Source of the DNA: Anthropogastromicrobium sp050944455 | GTDB taxonomy: Bacteria > Bacillota > Clostridia > Lachnospirales > Lachnospiraceae | Direction: 5' to 3' | NCBI GenBank assembly: GCA_050944455.1 | Contig: JBMNRC010000001.1 | Span: 62,001-126,000 of the forward strand | Length of the DNA: 64,000 bases | Shown here: positions 32,064 through 40,245 of the stretch, in pieces | How positions within the stretch are numbered: position 1 is the first letter of the stretch | Layout: each line of letters starts with the position of its first letter | Translations under genes and position numbers: made by a program | Notes under the pieces: generated by a model | The model's input: only the letters and a program-made list of their open reading frames with translations | Told to the model about the DNA's origin: nothing | Database searches by the model: none

Positions 32064-33806
32064 ATGAAAAAAATACTCTTCGCAGCCTCGGAATGCGTGC
32101 CGTTTATCAAAACGGGAGGCCTGGCCGACGTTGTCGGCTCGCTGCCCAGATATTTTGATAAATCGGAGTACGACGTCCGCGTCGTGATGCCAAAGTATCT
32201 GTGCATCAAGGAGTCCTACCGCTCTCAGATGAAATATGTTACCCATTTCTACACGGATTTCTGCTGGCGCAACCAGTATGTCGGCATTCTGGAGATGGAG
32301 TATGAAGGCATTCACTTTTACTTCATCGACAGCGAGTTCTATTTCGGCGGCCCCTGGCCGTACGGAAACATGTACGAGGATATCGAGAAATTCTGCTTCT
32401 TCGACAAAATGGTTCTCTCCATTCTTCCGCAGATCAATTTCAAGCCGGATATCATCCACTGCCACGACTGGCAGACCGGCCTCATTCCGGTATACCTGAA
32501 CGACAGTTTCCAGTCTGATCCGTTCTTCTGGGGCATCAAGACGATATTTACGATCCACAACCTGAAATTCCAGGGAGTCTGGAATGTGGATACGATGAAA
32601 AATATGTCCGGCCTTTCGGACTACTATTTCACCTCCGACAAGCTTGAGGCGTACGGCAACGGCAACATGCTGAAGGGCGGCCTTGTCTATTCCGACCGCA
32701 TCACGACCGTCAGCCGCAGCTACGCGGAGGAGATCAAGATGCCGTTCTACGGCGAGGGCATGGACGGGCTGCTCAACGCGAGATCGGCGGAGCTCTCCGG
32801 CATTCTGAACGGCATCGATTACAACGTGTACAATCCCCTGACGGACAAGGACATAGCCGCGAACTACGACGTCAATACCGTGACCGACGGAAAGGCGAAA
32901 AACAAGGCGGCCCTGCAGGCGGAGCTCGGGCTTGAGCAGGACCCGGACGCTTTCATGATCGGCATCGTCTCCCGGCTGACCGACCAGAAGGGCTTTGACC
33001 TGATCGAGTGCGTGCTGGACCAGATCGCGGCGGACGATGTCCAGCTGGTTGTTCTCGGAACCGGGGAATGGCGCTACCAGAACATGTTCCGCTCGCTGGC
33101 GGACAGGTTCCCGAAGCGCGTTTCGGCAAATATTTTCTACTCGGAACCGCTTTCGCACCGCATCTACGCGTCCTGCGACGCTTTCCTGATGCCGTCGCTG
33201 TTCGAGCCGTGCGGGCTGAGCCAGATGATGGCGCTGCGCTACGGGACCCTCCCGATCGTCCGCGAGACCGGCGGCCTGCGCGACACCGTGAAGCCCTACA
33301 ATGAGGTGGACGGCACCGGCACGGGCTTCTCCTTCGCAAACTACAACGCGCACGAGATGCTCGATATCATCCGTTACGCGAAGCGCGTGTACAGGGATTC
33401 GAGATTTGCCTGGAACGCGATGGTTGTGCGTGCGATGAACCAGGACTTCTCCTGGAACGCGTCGGCGCGCCAGTATGAGACCCTGTACGACGAAGTGATC
33501 ACCGAGGAGCAGATCCGCCAGGAGATCGCCCGTGAAATGCAGGAGCAGGAAAAGCTCAAGAAAGAGGAAGCCGAGAGACAGAAACGCATCAAGTCCCTGC
33601 AGGACAGAAAAGAGAAAATCAGGAAACGCCGGGAGAAGGGCCTGGGCGCCGGATTCACCGACAATGATGAAGACGATGACGCTGAGGACGATGAAATCAC
33701 GGAGAACGCGGAAAAATCCTCAGAAGACGCAGAAGAGAAGGAGGCCCGGGAATCCGGGGATCCGAAAGAAGCGAAGGCCCCGGCAGGAACGGTTTCCGGG
33801 AAATAA
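32064..33806 (+). CDS. glgA: Glycogen synthase (GT5) with a charged C-terminal extension
   Basis: A 580-residue ADP-glucose-dependent glycogen synthase. The ATG at 32064 follows AAGGAGGG and gives MKKILFAASECVPFIKTGGL, with the KTGGL substrate loop at 16-20. The C-terminal Rossmann domain has IGIVSRLTDQKGFDL and the catalytic FEPCGLSQMMALRYG with E381. The enzyme core ends near 475. The last ~105 residues are extra: a Lys/Glu coiled coil (EEQIRQEIAREMQEQEKLKK) followed by an acidic low-complexity tail. No other glycogen gene is adjacent; the GH13 enzyme at 7140 could belong to the same metabolism. Confidence 0.95.
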   Translation: MKKILFAASECVPFIKTGGLADVVGSLPRYFDKSEYDVRVVMPKYLCIKESYRSQMKYVTHFYTDFCWRNQYVGILEMEYEGIHFYFIDSEFYFGGPWPYGNMYEDIEKFCFFDKMVLSILPQINFKPDIIHCHDWQTGLIPVYLNDSFQSDPFFWGIKTIFTIHNLKFQGVWNVDTMKNMSGLSDYYFTSDKLEAYGNGNMLKGGLVYSDRITTVSRSYAEEIKMPFYGEGMDGLLNARSAELSGILNGIDYNVYNPLTDKDIAANYDVNTVTDGKAKNKAALQAELGLEQDPDAFMIGIVSRLTDQKGFDLIECVLDQIAADDVQLVVLGTGEWRYQNMFRSLADRFPKRVSANIFYSEPLSHRIYASCDAFLMPSLFEPCGLSQMMALRYGTLPIVRETGGLRDTVKPYNEVDGTGTGFSFANYNAHEMLDIIRYAKRVYRDSRFAWNAMVVRAMNQDFSWNASARQYETLYDEVITEEQIRQEIAREMQEQEKLKKEEAERQKRIKSLQDRKEKIRKRREKGLGAGFTDNDEDDDAEDDEITENAEKSSEDAEEKEARESGDPKEAKAPAGTVSGK

Positions 33807-33868
33807 TAATGCACGGCTGCTGACACAGGCGCGGACGCGCAAAAAGAACAGTAAAACGAAAACAGCAC

Positions 33869-33940
33869 AAAAAGGCTGCCGCGCGAAGCGCAGATCTGTC
33901 CGGTGAACAGATCTTCCCGCTTCACGCGGCAGCCTTTCCT
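33869..33940. terminator. Bidirectional terminator between glgA and the RqcH gene
   Basis: AAAGGCTGCCGCG at the left pairs with CGCGGCAGCCTTT at the right, with inner CAGATCTGT and ACAGATCT arms extending the stem. A and T runs flank it on both sides, so it can end both convergent transcripts. A second GC palindrome (CCGGCCGCCCGGCGGCCGG, about 34043-34061) lies nearer the minus-strand stop. No gene is seen between 33807 and 34080. Confidence 0.8.
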
Positions 33941-34080
33941 TCTGACATAAACGTCCCGCGGATGCCGCGAATCGCATAAGCCCGGGGTATCGCGCAGCCG
34001 GAGAGATGCCGTCGCCCCGGGCGGGGGGTGAAGAAACCCATACCGGCCGCCCGGCGGCCGGGATTCCTCACCCGGGGGCG

Positions 34081-35844
34081 TCAGGAGCCGGTCCTTTCGC
34101 TCTCAATCGGCACCCAGTCCTTCACCAGATCGGTGTCCGCCGTGAGAGAGTAGTTGGTGTGATATATCACATAACCCGGTTTTGCCCCGGCAGGTTTTTT
34201 CACAAATTTCCGCTGGATGTAGTCCACCTCGCCTTTCCCGGAGTTCCGGGCCTCGGAATACCGCACGGCCAGGGCGCCGGCCTCCTCGTACGTGCGGTCG
34301 GGAACCTCCCTGCCCTCCGTCCGGATAATCACATGGGATCCGTGAGCTTTTTTGATGTGCATCCAGATGTCGTTTCCCTGGGCGAACCGGAAAGTCAGCT
34401 CGTCGTTCTGCAGATTGTTGCGCCCGACGTAAATATCGAAGCCGTCCGAGGAGCGGAAGTGGTACGGGGGATTTCTGCGGCGCACATCCTTTTTCTTCCG
34501 GCCCTGTTTCTCCGGCCGGATGTATCCGCATTCCGCGAGTTCGCGGCGGATGTCGGCGAGGTCGGCCTCGCTCTCGGCGAGGTCGATGGAAGCCGAGACG
34601 GAGCGCAGGTGGTCCAGCTCGCCCGCAGTCTGGACGGTCAGCTCCGAGAGAGCCTCGTTGGTGCGCTTCAGTTTCCCGTAGCGGTCGAAATATCTCTGGG
34701 AATTCTGGGAGGCCGTCAGATTCGGGTCGAGGGGAATCCTGATCTCTTTTCCGGTGTAATAGTCGGTTACCAGCGCTTCGGAGGCTCCCTCGGGGATTGT
34801 GCTCCCGTAAGCGTTGAGCAGTTCTCCGTACAGCCGGTACTTATCCCGCTTCTCCGTGTCCTTCAGCTGCTTTTCCTGAAGATCCAGCTTTTTTGCCGAC
34901 CGCTCGGTCAGGTTGGCCACCTGTTTCCGCAGGGCCGTCGATTTCTCCCGCATGCGGGCGGCGAGAGCCCTCTCTTCATAAAAGCTCTCGATGACGGCGC
35001 TGATTGAATTCCCCGGAACGACCTCGCAGTCGGTCCATCCCGTCAGGCGGATGGCCGAAAACTCTACGGGTTTCCCGTCCCTGAGCGCGGTGCAGGGCTC
35101 AAACCGGGCGGCCTTCACATCGGCGGTTATCCGGAGGAAGGCGTCCGCGATCTTTTCCCGGTCTTCCCCGGACAGGGCGCTGCACACCGCGTCAGGGTCC
35201 GCGCCGGCGCGCGAGACCGCCTCCAGCGCGGCGGTGCGGCTGATCCCGGTGAAGCTGCCGGAGAGAGCGGACACCGCCGGGACGTCCCCGGACAGGGCGG
35301 CCAGCACAGTTTCCCGCGAAGCTGACAGCGGGTCTGCCTTATGCAGAGTGTTCGGGATAAAGTAGGGCCGGCCGGGCAGAACTTCCCTCACGGAGCTCAT
35401 GGAGGAACTGACATGGCGGATGCTGTCGATCACGGTTCCGCCCTCCGACACCAGGATCACGTTGCTGTATTTTCCCATGATCTCGGCGTTGAGGGATACC
35501 TTTTTCAGGTCTCCCATCTCGTCGTAGTGTTCCATCTCAAGGCAGATCACGCGCTCCAGCCCCGGCTGGGAGACGCGCAGGATATGCGCGTTTCCGATCT
35601 GCTTGCGCAGCATCATGCAGAAACCTGGGGCGGTGAGCGGGTTCAGCGGATTTTTCTCCGTCAGGTGGACGAGAGGAAGGCTCGCGTCCGCGGACAGGAG
35701 AAGGCGGTAGGTGCCGCTCCGGCTTTTCACCGTGAGGATTATTTCGTCGCTCTCGGGCTGGGAAATCCTTGCAATTCTTCCGTCAGCGAGTTTATTATTC
35801 AGTTCGGCGGCGACAGCGGCCGCAGTAATTCCATCAAAAGACAT
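34081..35844 (-). CDS. rqcH: RqcH/Rqc2-like NFACT protein (FbpA family)
   Basis: A 587-residue ribosome-quality-control factor that binds stalled 50S subunits and recruits tRNA-Ala to add alanine tails. The NFACT-N domain starts MSFDGITAAAVAAELNNKL and has LEMEHYDEMGDLKKVSLNAE followed by IMGKYSNVIL. Helical NFACT-C/coiled-coil segments occupy the middle, and the C-terminal NFACT-R domain has DGFDIYVGRNNLQNDELTFR, GNDIWMHIKKAHGSHVII and DYIQRKFVKKP. It is often annotated as a fibronectin-binding protein. It is the only minus-strand gene in the right half of the window and shares a promoter region with yicC. Confidence 0.93.
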   Translation of the reverse strand: MSFDGITAAAVAAELNNKLADGRIARISQPESDEIILTVKSRSGTYRLLLSADASLPLVHLTEKNPLNPLTAPGFCMMLRKQIGNAHILRVSQPGLERVICLEMEHYDEMGDLKKVSLNAEIMGKYSNVILVSEGGTVIDSIRHVSSSMSSVREVLPGRPYFIPNTLHKADPLSASRETVLAALSGDVPAVSALSGSFTGISRTAALEAVSRAGADPDAVCSALSGEDREKIADAFLRITADVKAARFEPCTALRDGKPVEFSAIRLTGWTDCEVVPGNSISAVIESFYEERALAARMREKSTALRKQVANLTERSAKKLDLQEKQLKDTEKRDKYRLYGELLNAYGSTIPEGASEALVTDYYTGKEIRIPLDPNLTASQNSQRYFDRYGKLKRTNEALSELTVQTAGELDHLRSVSASIDLAESEADLADIRRELAECGYIRPEKQGRKKKDVRRRNPPYHFRSSDGFDIYVGRNNLQNDELTFRFAQGNDIWMHIKKAHGSHVIIRTEGREVPDRTYEEAGALAVRYSEARNSGKGEVDYIQRKFVKKPAGAKPGYVIYHTNYSLTADTDLVKDWVPIESERTGS

Positions 35845-35896
35845 CGGCAGATCCTTTCCGTAACGAGAGGCTTCTCAGAGCCCTTATTTCCCGGCC

Positions 35897-35925
35897 ATTA
35901 TACTCTTTCAGCTTATTGACGTCAA
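35897..35925 (-). promoter_or_regulatory. SigA promoter of rqcH, mirrored against yicC
   Basis: On the minus strand TTGACG (35925-35920), a 17-base spacer and TATAAT (35902-35897) form a near-consensus promoter about 50 bases before the ATG. Its -35 shares the palindrome TTGACGTCAA (35916-35925) with the opposite promoter. Confidence 0.85.
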
Positions 35926-35944
35926 AACCGGTTCGGATTATAAT
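35916..35944 (+). promoter_or_regulatory. SigA promoter of yicC, mirrored against rqcH
   Basis: TTGACG (35916-35921), a 17-base spacer and TATAAT (35939-35944) lie 38 bases before the yicC ATG. The -35 overlaps the -35 of the divergent rqcH promoter within a 10-bp palindrome, so polymerase cannot easily occupy both at once. Confidence 0.85.
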
Positions 35945-35982
35945 TGTACAACACCGGGTTATGCCCGGAATGGAGGCAATCA

Positions 35983-36867
35983 ATGATCAGCAGCATGACA
36001 GGTTTCGGCAGGGCAGTGGAATCCGGGGACGGGTTCCGCATCACCGCGGAAATCAAATCGGTCAATCACAGATATCTCGATCTGTCCGTCAAAATGCCCA
36101 GAAATTTTTCCTCATTCGAATCGGACGTCCGTCTGCTGCTGCGCAGCATGCTCACCCGCGGGAAAGTTGACCTTTCCGTAACGCTCGAACAGGAACAGTC
36201 CGAAGCCGGAACCCTGACGTACAATCAGGAGCTTGCCGCTTCCTACGTCCGGTACATGAAGCAGATGTGCTCGGAATTCGGCATCCCGGACGACTGCACG
36301 GTCTCAAAGCTTGCGGCCATGCCCGAAGTGCTCACGCTGGGCAGCGCGGATGAAGACGAATCCCGCTACCGGAAAATCCTGATGGACACCGTGCGCGAGG
36401 CATCGGAAAACCTGATTGCAGCAAGACGCACGGAGGGCGAAAAACTTGCGGAAGACCTGAAGGATAAGCTCACCGGGCTGGAACAGATGCGTCTCGAGGC
36501 CGTTCAGCGCGCTCCGGGCGTGGTGGAAGATTACCGGACGAGAATCACGCAAAAAATCCGGGAAATTCTCGCGGACACCGGGGCGGAGGTGGATGAGGAC
36601 AGGATTCTCACCGAAACCGCGCTGTACGCCGACCGCGTCTGCGTGGACGAGGAGCTTGTGCGGCTGGGCACCCATATCCGCCACATGAACGAGGAACTTT
36701 CGTGCGGCGGCGCAGTCGGCCGCAAGCTCGATTTTCTCGCCCAGGAGATGAACCGGGAGGCCAACACGACGCTTTCCAAGGCGAACGACAGCAGCCTTGC
36801 GGACATCGCGATCAGCATGAAGACAGAGATTGAGAAAATCCGCGAGCAGGTGCAGAATATCGAATAG
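35983..36867 (+). CDS. yicC: YicC family endoribonuclease
   Basis: A 294-residue YicC/YloC protein, a family of RNases implicated in small-RNA and mRNA turnover. The ATG at 35983 follows TGGAGG and yields the signature MISSMTGFGRA. Other landmarks are AEIKSVNHRYLDLSVKMPR and the C-terminal EELSCGGAVGRKLDFLAQEM followed by NREANTTLSKAND. An upstream in-frame start at 35944 overlaps the -10 and is rejected. It heads the classical yicC-remA-gmk-rpoZ order. Confidence 0.94.
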   Translation: MISSMTGFGRAVESGDGFRITAEIKSVNHRYLDLSVKMPRNFSSFESDVRLLLRSMLTRGKVDLSVTLEQEQSEAGTLTYNQELAASYVRYMKQMCSEFGIPDDCTVSKLAAMPEVLTLGSADEDESRYRKILMDTVREASENLIAARRTEGEKLAEDLKDKLTGLEQMRLEAVQRAPGVVEDYRTRITQKIREILADTGAEVDEDRILTETALYADRVCVDEELVRLGTHIRHMNEELSCGGAVGRKLDFLAQEMNREANTTLSKANDSSLADIAISMKTEIEKIREQVQNIE

Positions 36868-36994
36868 CCTCTCATTGCCGGCAGCATCGGGGTGAGGCGG
36901 CCGGACAGTTTTTCCCGCCCGGCCTGAGGCGTCAGCCCGGGGCCGCCGCTTCCGAAAACCAGGGAATCAGGAAAGATTCTTTCAGCAGGATTCT

Positions 36995-37273
36995 ATGTTC
37001 ATTAATATCGGCTTCGGAAATTTTGTCAATTCGGACCTCATCGTCGCCATCAGCCGGGCGGATTCCGCCCCTGCCAGGAGGCTGATCAGCTCGGCGAAGG
37101 AAAGTCATATCTGCGTGGACTGCACGCAGGGCAGAAAAACGAAAACGGTGATCACGGCGATGAACGGACAGGTGATCCTTTCAGCGCTGACTCCCGAGAC
37201 GGTAACGGGGCGGCTTCATTCTGAGAGCACCGGCCTTTCGCCGGAGGAGGAAGAGTTGGATGAACGGCAGTGA
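36995..37273 (+). CDS. remA: DUF370/RemA family regulator
   Basis: A 92-residue RemA-like protein. The sequence FINIGFGNFVNSDLIVAISR, then SAPARRLISSAKESHICVDC and QVILSALTPETVTGRL match the family. In Bacillus RemA is a ring-forming DNA-binding activator of biofilm-matrix and osmoprotection genes; the role here is unknown. The gene lies 127 bases after yicC, ahead of gmk with a 14-base overlap. The ribosome-binding site is weak (CAGGA). Confidence 0.9.
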   Translation: MFINIGFGNFVNSDLIVAISRADSAPARRLISSAKESHICVDCTQGRKTKTVITAMNGQVILSALTPETVTGRLHSESTGLSPEEEELDERQ

Positions 37274-37901
37274 GCGGGGATGTCTGTTTGTGATATCCGG
37301 TTTTTCGGGATCCGGCAAGGGAACAGCCATGGAGTGGTTCAGAAACCACCCGGAACGCTACGCGCTCTCCGTATCCTGTACCAGCCGGAAGCCGCGCCCC
37401 GGGGAAAAGGAGGGAGTCTCCTATTACTTTATCTCCCACGAGGAATTCCTGAAGCGCGCGGAACAGGGTTTTTTTCTGGAACATGCCATCTACGCGGATC
37501 ACGGCTACGGAACCCCGCGCGCCTTTGTCGAGGAAAATCTCGCGGCGGGAAAAGATGTGATCCTGGAAATCGAGCTTCAGGGGGCCATGCAGGTCCGGAA
37601 GATCTACCCGGACACCACGCTGATCTTCATCACGCCGCCGTCGATTGACGAACTGAAGCGAAGGCTCACCGGACGGGGAACCGAAACTGCCGAACAGATC
37701 GCGAAAAGGCTCCGGCGCGCGGTGCTTGAAGGCCAGTACATCGACCAGTATGATTACATCGTCGTCAATGACGACCTGCAAGAGTGCATCCGGCAGCTTG
37801 ACTCGCTGATGCAGACCCAGAGGCTCAAGGTGTCCCACTCCGGCGAACTGATCCGTTCTATCCGCGAGGGACTGAAGAAAATCGAAAGTGAGGAAAACTG
37901 A
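37260..37901 (+). CDS. gmk: Guanylate kinase
   Basis: A 213-residue kinase converting GMP to GDP. The P-loop is GFSGSGKGT near residues 15-23, with Phe-Ser in place of the more common Pro-Ser. SCTSRKPRPGEKEGVSYYFI is the GMP-binding segment, and ILEIELQGAMQVRKIYPDT follows. It overlaps remA upstream by 14 bases and rpoZ by one base. Confidence 0.95.
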   Translation: MNGSERGCLFVISGFSGSGKGTAMEWFRNHPERYALSVSCTSRKPRPGEKEGVSYYFISHEEFLKRAEQGFFLEHAIYADHGYGTPRAFVEENLAAGKDVILEIELQGAMQVRKIYPDTTLIFITPPSIDELKRRLTGRGTETAEQIAKRLRRAVLEGQYIDQYDYIVVNDDLQECIRQLDSLMQTQRLKVSHSGELIRSIREGLKKIESEEN

Positions 37902-38359
37902 TGATACATCCTTCTTATGTGGAACTGCTGAAGATTATGAATGAAGAGGCTGAGGAAAACGGGACTGTTCCGGTCAGCAGCCGCTATTCCCTTGTGATTG
38001 CCGCCGCGAAGCGCGCGAGGCAGATCATCGACGAGAACAACGAGAGGCTGAAGCGCGGCGAGGAGCCGATCGTCAAAGAGGGAGAAAAACCCCTCTCCAT
38101 CGCGGTGAAGGAAATCCAGGAGAAGAAGGTTACGGTGGTTGAGGAAGGCGCGGACGATATCAGCGAGCATCTGAAGACGCTGATGGAGAACGTCAGCAAC
38201 CTTTCGTTCGACGATACCCCGGACTCCGTTTCCGGTGAGGAAGAGGCGATCGACCGTACCGGTACGGAGGACGACTACAGCAGCGATTCCAGCGCTGAAA
38301 CGCCGAATGACGAGGAGGCGGACGGGATGACGGACGGCGGACCCGAAGACGAGCAGTGA
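37901..38359 (+). CDS. rpoZ: RNA polymerase omega subunit with an acidic tail
   Basis: A 152-residue omega subunit that helps assemble RNA polymerase. The conserved part is SSRYSLVIAAAKRARQIIDE (about residues 26-46) and KPLSIAVKEIQEKKVTV (about 64-80). Omega is usually 60-90 residues. The remaining ~65 residues are strongly acidic (DDTPDSVSGEEEAIDRTGTE and following), probably disordered. The start overlaps the gmk stop by one base (TGATG). Confidence 0.88.
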   Translation: MIHPSYVELLKIMNEEAEENGTVPVSSRYSLVIAAAKRARQIIDENNERLKRGEEPIVKEGEKPLSIAVKEIQEKKVTVVEEGADDISEHLKTLMENVSNLSFDDTPDSVSGEEEAIDRTGTEDDYSSDSSAETPNDEEADGMTDGGPEDEQ

Positions 38360-38361
38360 CG

Positions 38362-39725
38362 ATGGGAAACAAGCCGAAAGTCCTGTTTGTCTCCCTCGGA
38401 TGCGACAAGAACCGGGTGGATACCGAGAAGATGATGGAGCTCCTTTCCGAGCGGGGCTATGAATTCACCGACGACGGCGGGAAGCCGACGCGGCTGTCGT
38501 CAACAGCTGCTGCTTCATCGGCGAGGCCAAGGAAGAAAGCATCAGCAGCATCATCGAAGCAGGCAGCCTGAAAAAGTCGGGCCGCCTGAAGGCTCTGGTC
38601 GTCACCGGATGCCTGTCGGAGCGCTACCGCAGCGAGGTGCTGGAGAGCATGCCCGAGGTGGATGCCATCCTGGGAATCTCCGGCTGGGACCGCATCGCGG
38701 ACACGCTGGACTCTCTCCTTGCCGGCGGCGGAACCGGGTTCACCTGTTTCAGGCCGAATGACCGTTTCTACACCAGCCAGACCCGCAGGATCCTGACGAC
38801 GGGCGGTTTCTCTGACTATCTGAAAATCGCGGAGGGCTGCAGCAAGCGCTGCGCCTACTGCGTGATCCCCACCGTGCGCGGACCCTACCGCAGCGTCCCG
38901 ATGGAACAGCTGGAGGAGGAAGCGCGGGGACTGGCGGCTCAGGGAGTCCGCGAACTGATTCTTGTCGCGCAGGAGACGACCCTCTACGGGACGGACCTGT
39001 ACGGAAAGAAAATGCTGCCGGAACTTCTCCGGCGTCTCTGCCGGATCCCGGGAATCGCCTGGATCCGGATTTTGTATTGTTATCCGGAGGAGATCACGGA
39101 CGAGATGATCGACGTGATCCGCACTGAACCTAAAATCTGCCATTACCTCGACGTCCCGATCCAGCACGCTTCCGACAGAATCCTGAGGAGAATGGGACGC
39201 AGGACGGACCAGGCGTCGATCCGCAGAATCATCGGAAAACTGCGTGAACAGATCCCGGATATTGTGATCCGCACCACCCTGATGACCGGTTTCCCCGGCG
39301 AGACGGAGGAGGATTTTGAGGAGCTTTTCCGTTTCGTCGATGAGATGGAGTTCGAGCGCCTCGGGGTTTTCGCCTACTCGAGGGAGGAAGGCACCCGGGC
39401 GGCGGAGATGGAAGACCAGGTGCCGCGGGAAACCGCGGCTGCCCGCCGGGACAGGCTCATGGAGCTCCAGCAGGAAATCAGCGGCTCCGTCGAGAAAGCC
39501 TGCGTCGGGAACCTCTTTACCACGCTGGTCGAGGGAAAACTTCCGGATGAAGACGTTTATGTCGGCCGCACTTACATGGACGCCCCGGACGTGGACGGCA
39601 TGATGTTTATCCGCACCGGCCGGGAGCTGATGAGCGGTACTTTTGTGAAAGTTCTGGCCACCGAATCCGGCCAGTATGACCTGACAGGAGAAATTTACGA
39701 TGAAGAATCTGAATCTGCCGAATAA
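38362..39725 (+). pseudogene. rimO: rimO, ribosomal protein S12 methylthiotransferase, split by a frameshift
   Basis: The gene would encode about 454 residues of the radical-SAM enzyme that methylthiolates an aspartate of ribosomal protein S12. The start reads MGNKPKVLFVSLGCDKNRVD in one frame and loses homology after YEFTDDGG. Homology resumes in another frame directly at 38481 (EADAAVVNSCCFIGEAKEES, then VTGCLSERY), and continues to the end with the radical-SAM cluster GCSKRCAYCVIP and a TRAM domain. One missing G in the GGG at 38479-38481 explains the break. Both MTTase cysteines after the break and the SAM cysteines are intact, so a recent mutation or a homopolymer base-calling error is likely. 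It sits in its usual place between rpoZ and pgsA. Confidence 0.88.
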
Positions 39726-40245
39726 GCTGACAATGCTGCGGGTATTTATGATCCCGTTCTTTCTGCTGTTTGAGCTGGCCTTCCCCGCCGAACTGTGGGC
39801 CAAGTGGGCCGCTTTCCTGGTTTTCGGCGCGGCGTCGCTCACCGACAAGCTCGACGGAACGATCGCGCGCAGGCGCAATCTCGTCACGAATTTCGGCAAA
39901 TTCATGGACCCGCTGGCTGACAAGCTTCTCGTGTGCTCGGCCATGATTGTTTTCGCCGGGGACGGGCGCATGCCGGTCCTTGTGGTCATCGTGATCGTTG
40001 CCCGCGAGTTCATCATCAGCGGGTTCCGCCTGATCGCCGCGGAGCAGGGCAAGGTCATCGCCGCCGGCCCCTGGGGCAAGGCAAAGACGGTTTTCCAGAT
40101 GGTGATGGTGTGCTTCAAGATCCTGGATATCAACGCGGCCTTCATTGTGATCGGCGACGTTCTGATGTGGATCGCGCTGGCGCTCACGGTCATTTCCCTG
40201 GTGGATTATCTCTGGAAGAATAAAGAGGTTCTCAAGGATGAGTAA
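39700..40245 (+). CDS. pgsA: CDP-diacylglycerol-glycerol-3-phosphate 3-phosphatidyltransferase
   Basis: A 181-residue integral membrane enzyme that makes phosphatidylglycerol phosphate. The CDP-alcohol phosphotransferase motif is complete: D49, D52-G53, A56-R57, G66, D70 and D74 in SLTDKLDGTIARRRNLVTNF followed by GKFMDPLADK. Several hydrophobic helices follow. The ATG lies 26 bases inside the rimO end, and the end overlaps the next gene by 8 bases. Confidence 0.95.
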   Translation: MKNLNLPNKLTMLRVFMIPFFLLFELAFPAELWAKWAAFLVFGAASLTDKLDGTIARRRNLVTNFGKFMDPLADKLLVCSAMIVFAGDGRMPVLVVIVIVAREFIISGFRLIAAEQGKVIAAGPWGKAKTVFQMVMVCFKILDINAAFIVIGDVLMWIALALTVISLVDYLWKNKEVLKDE

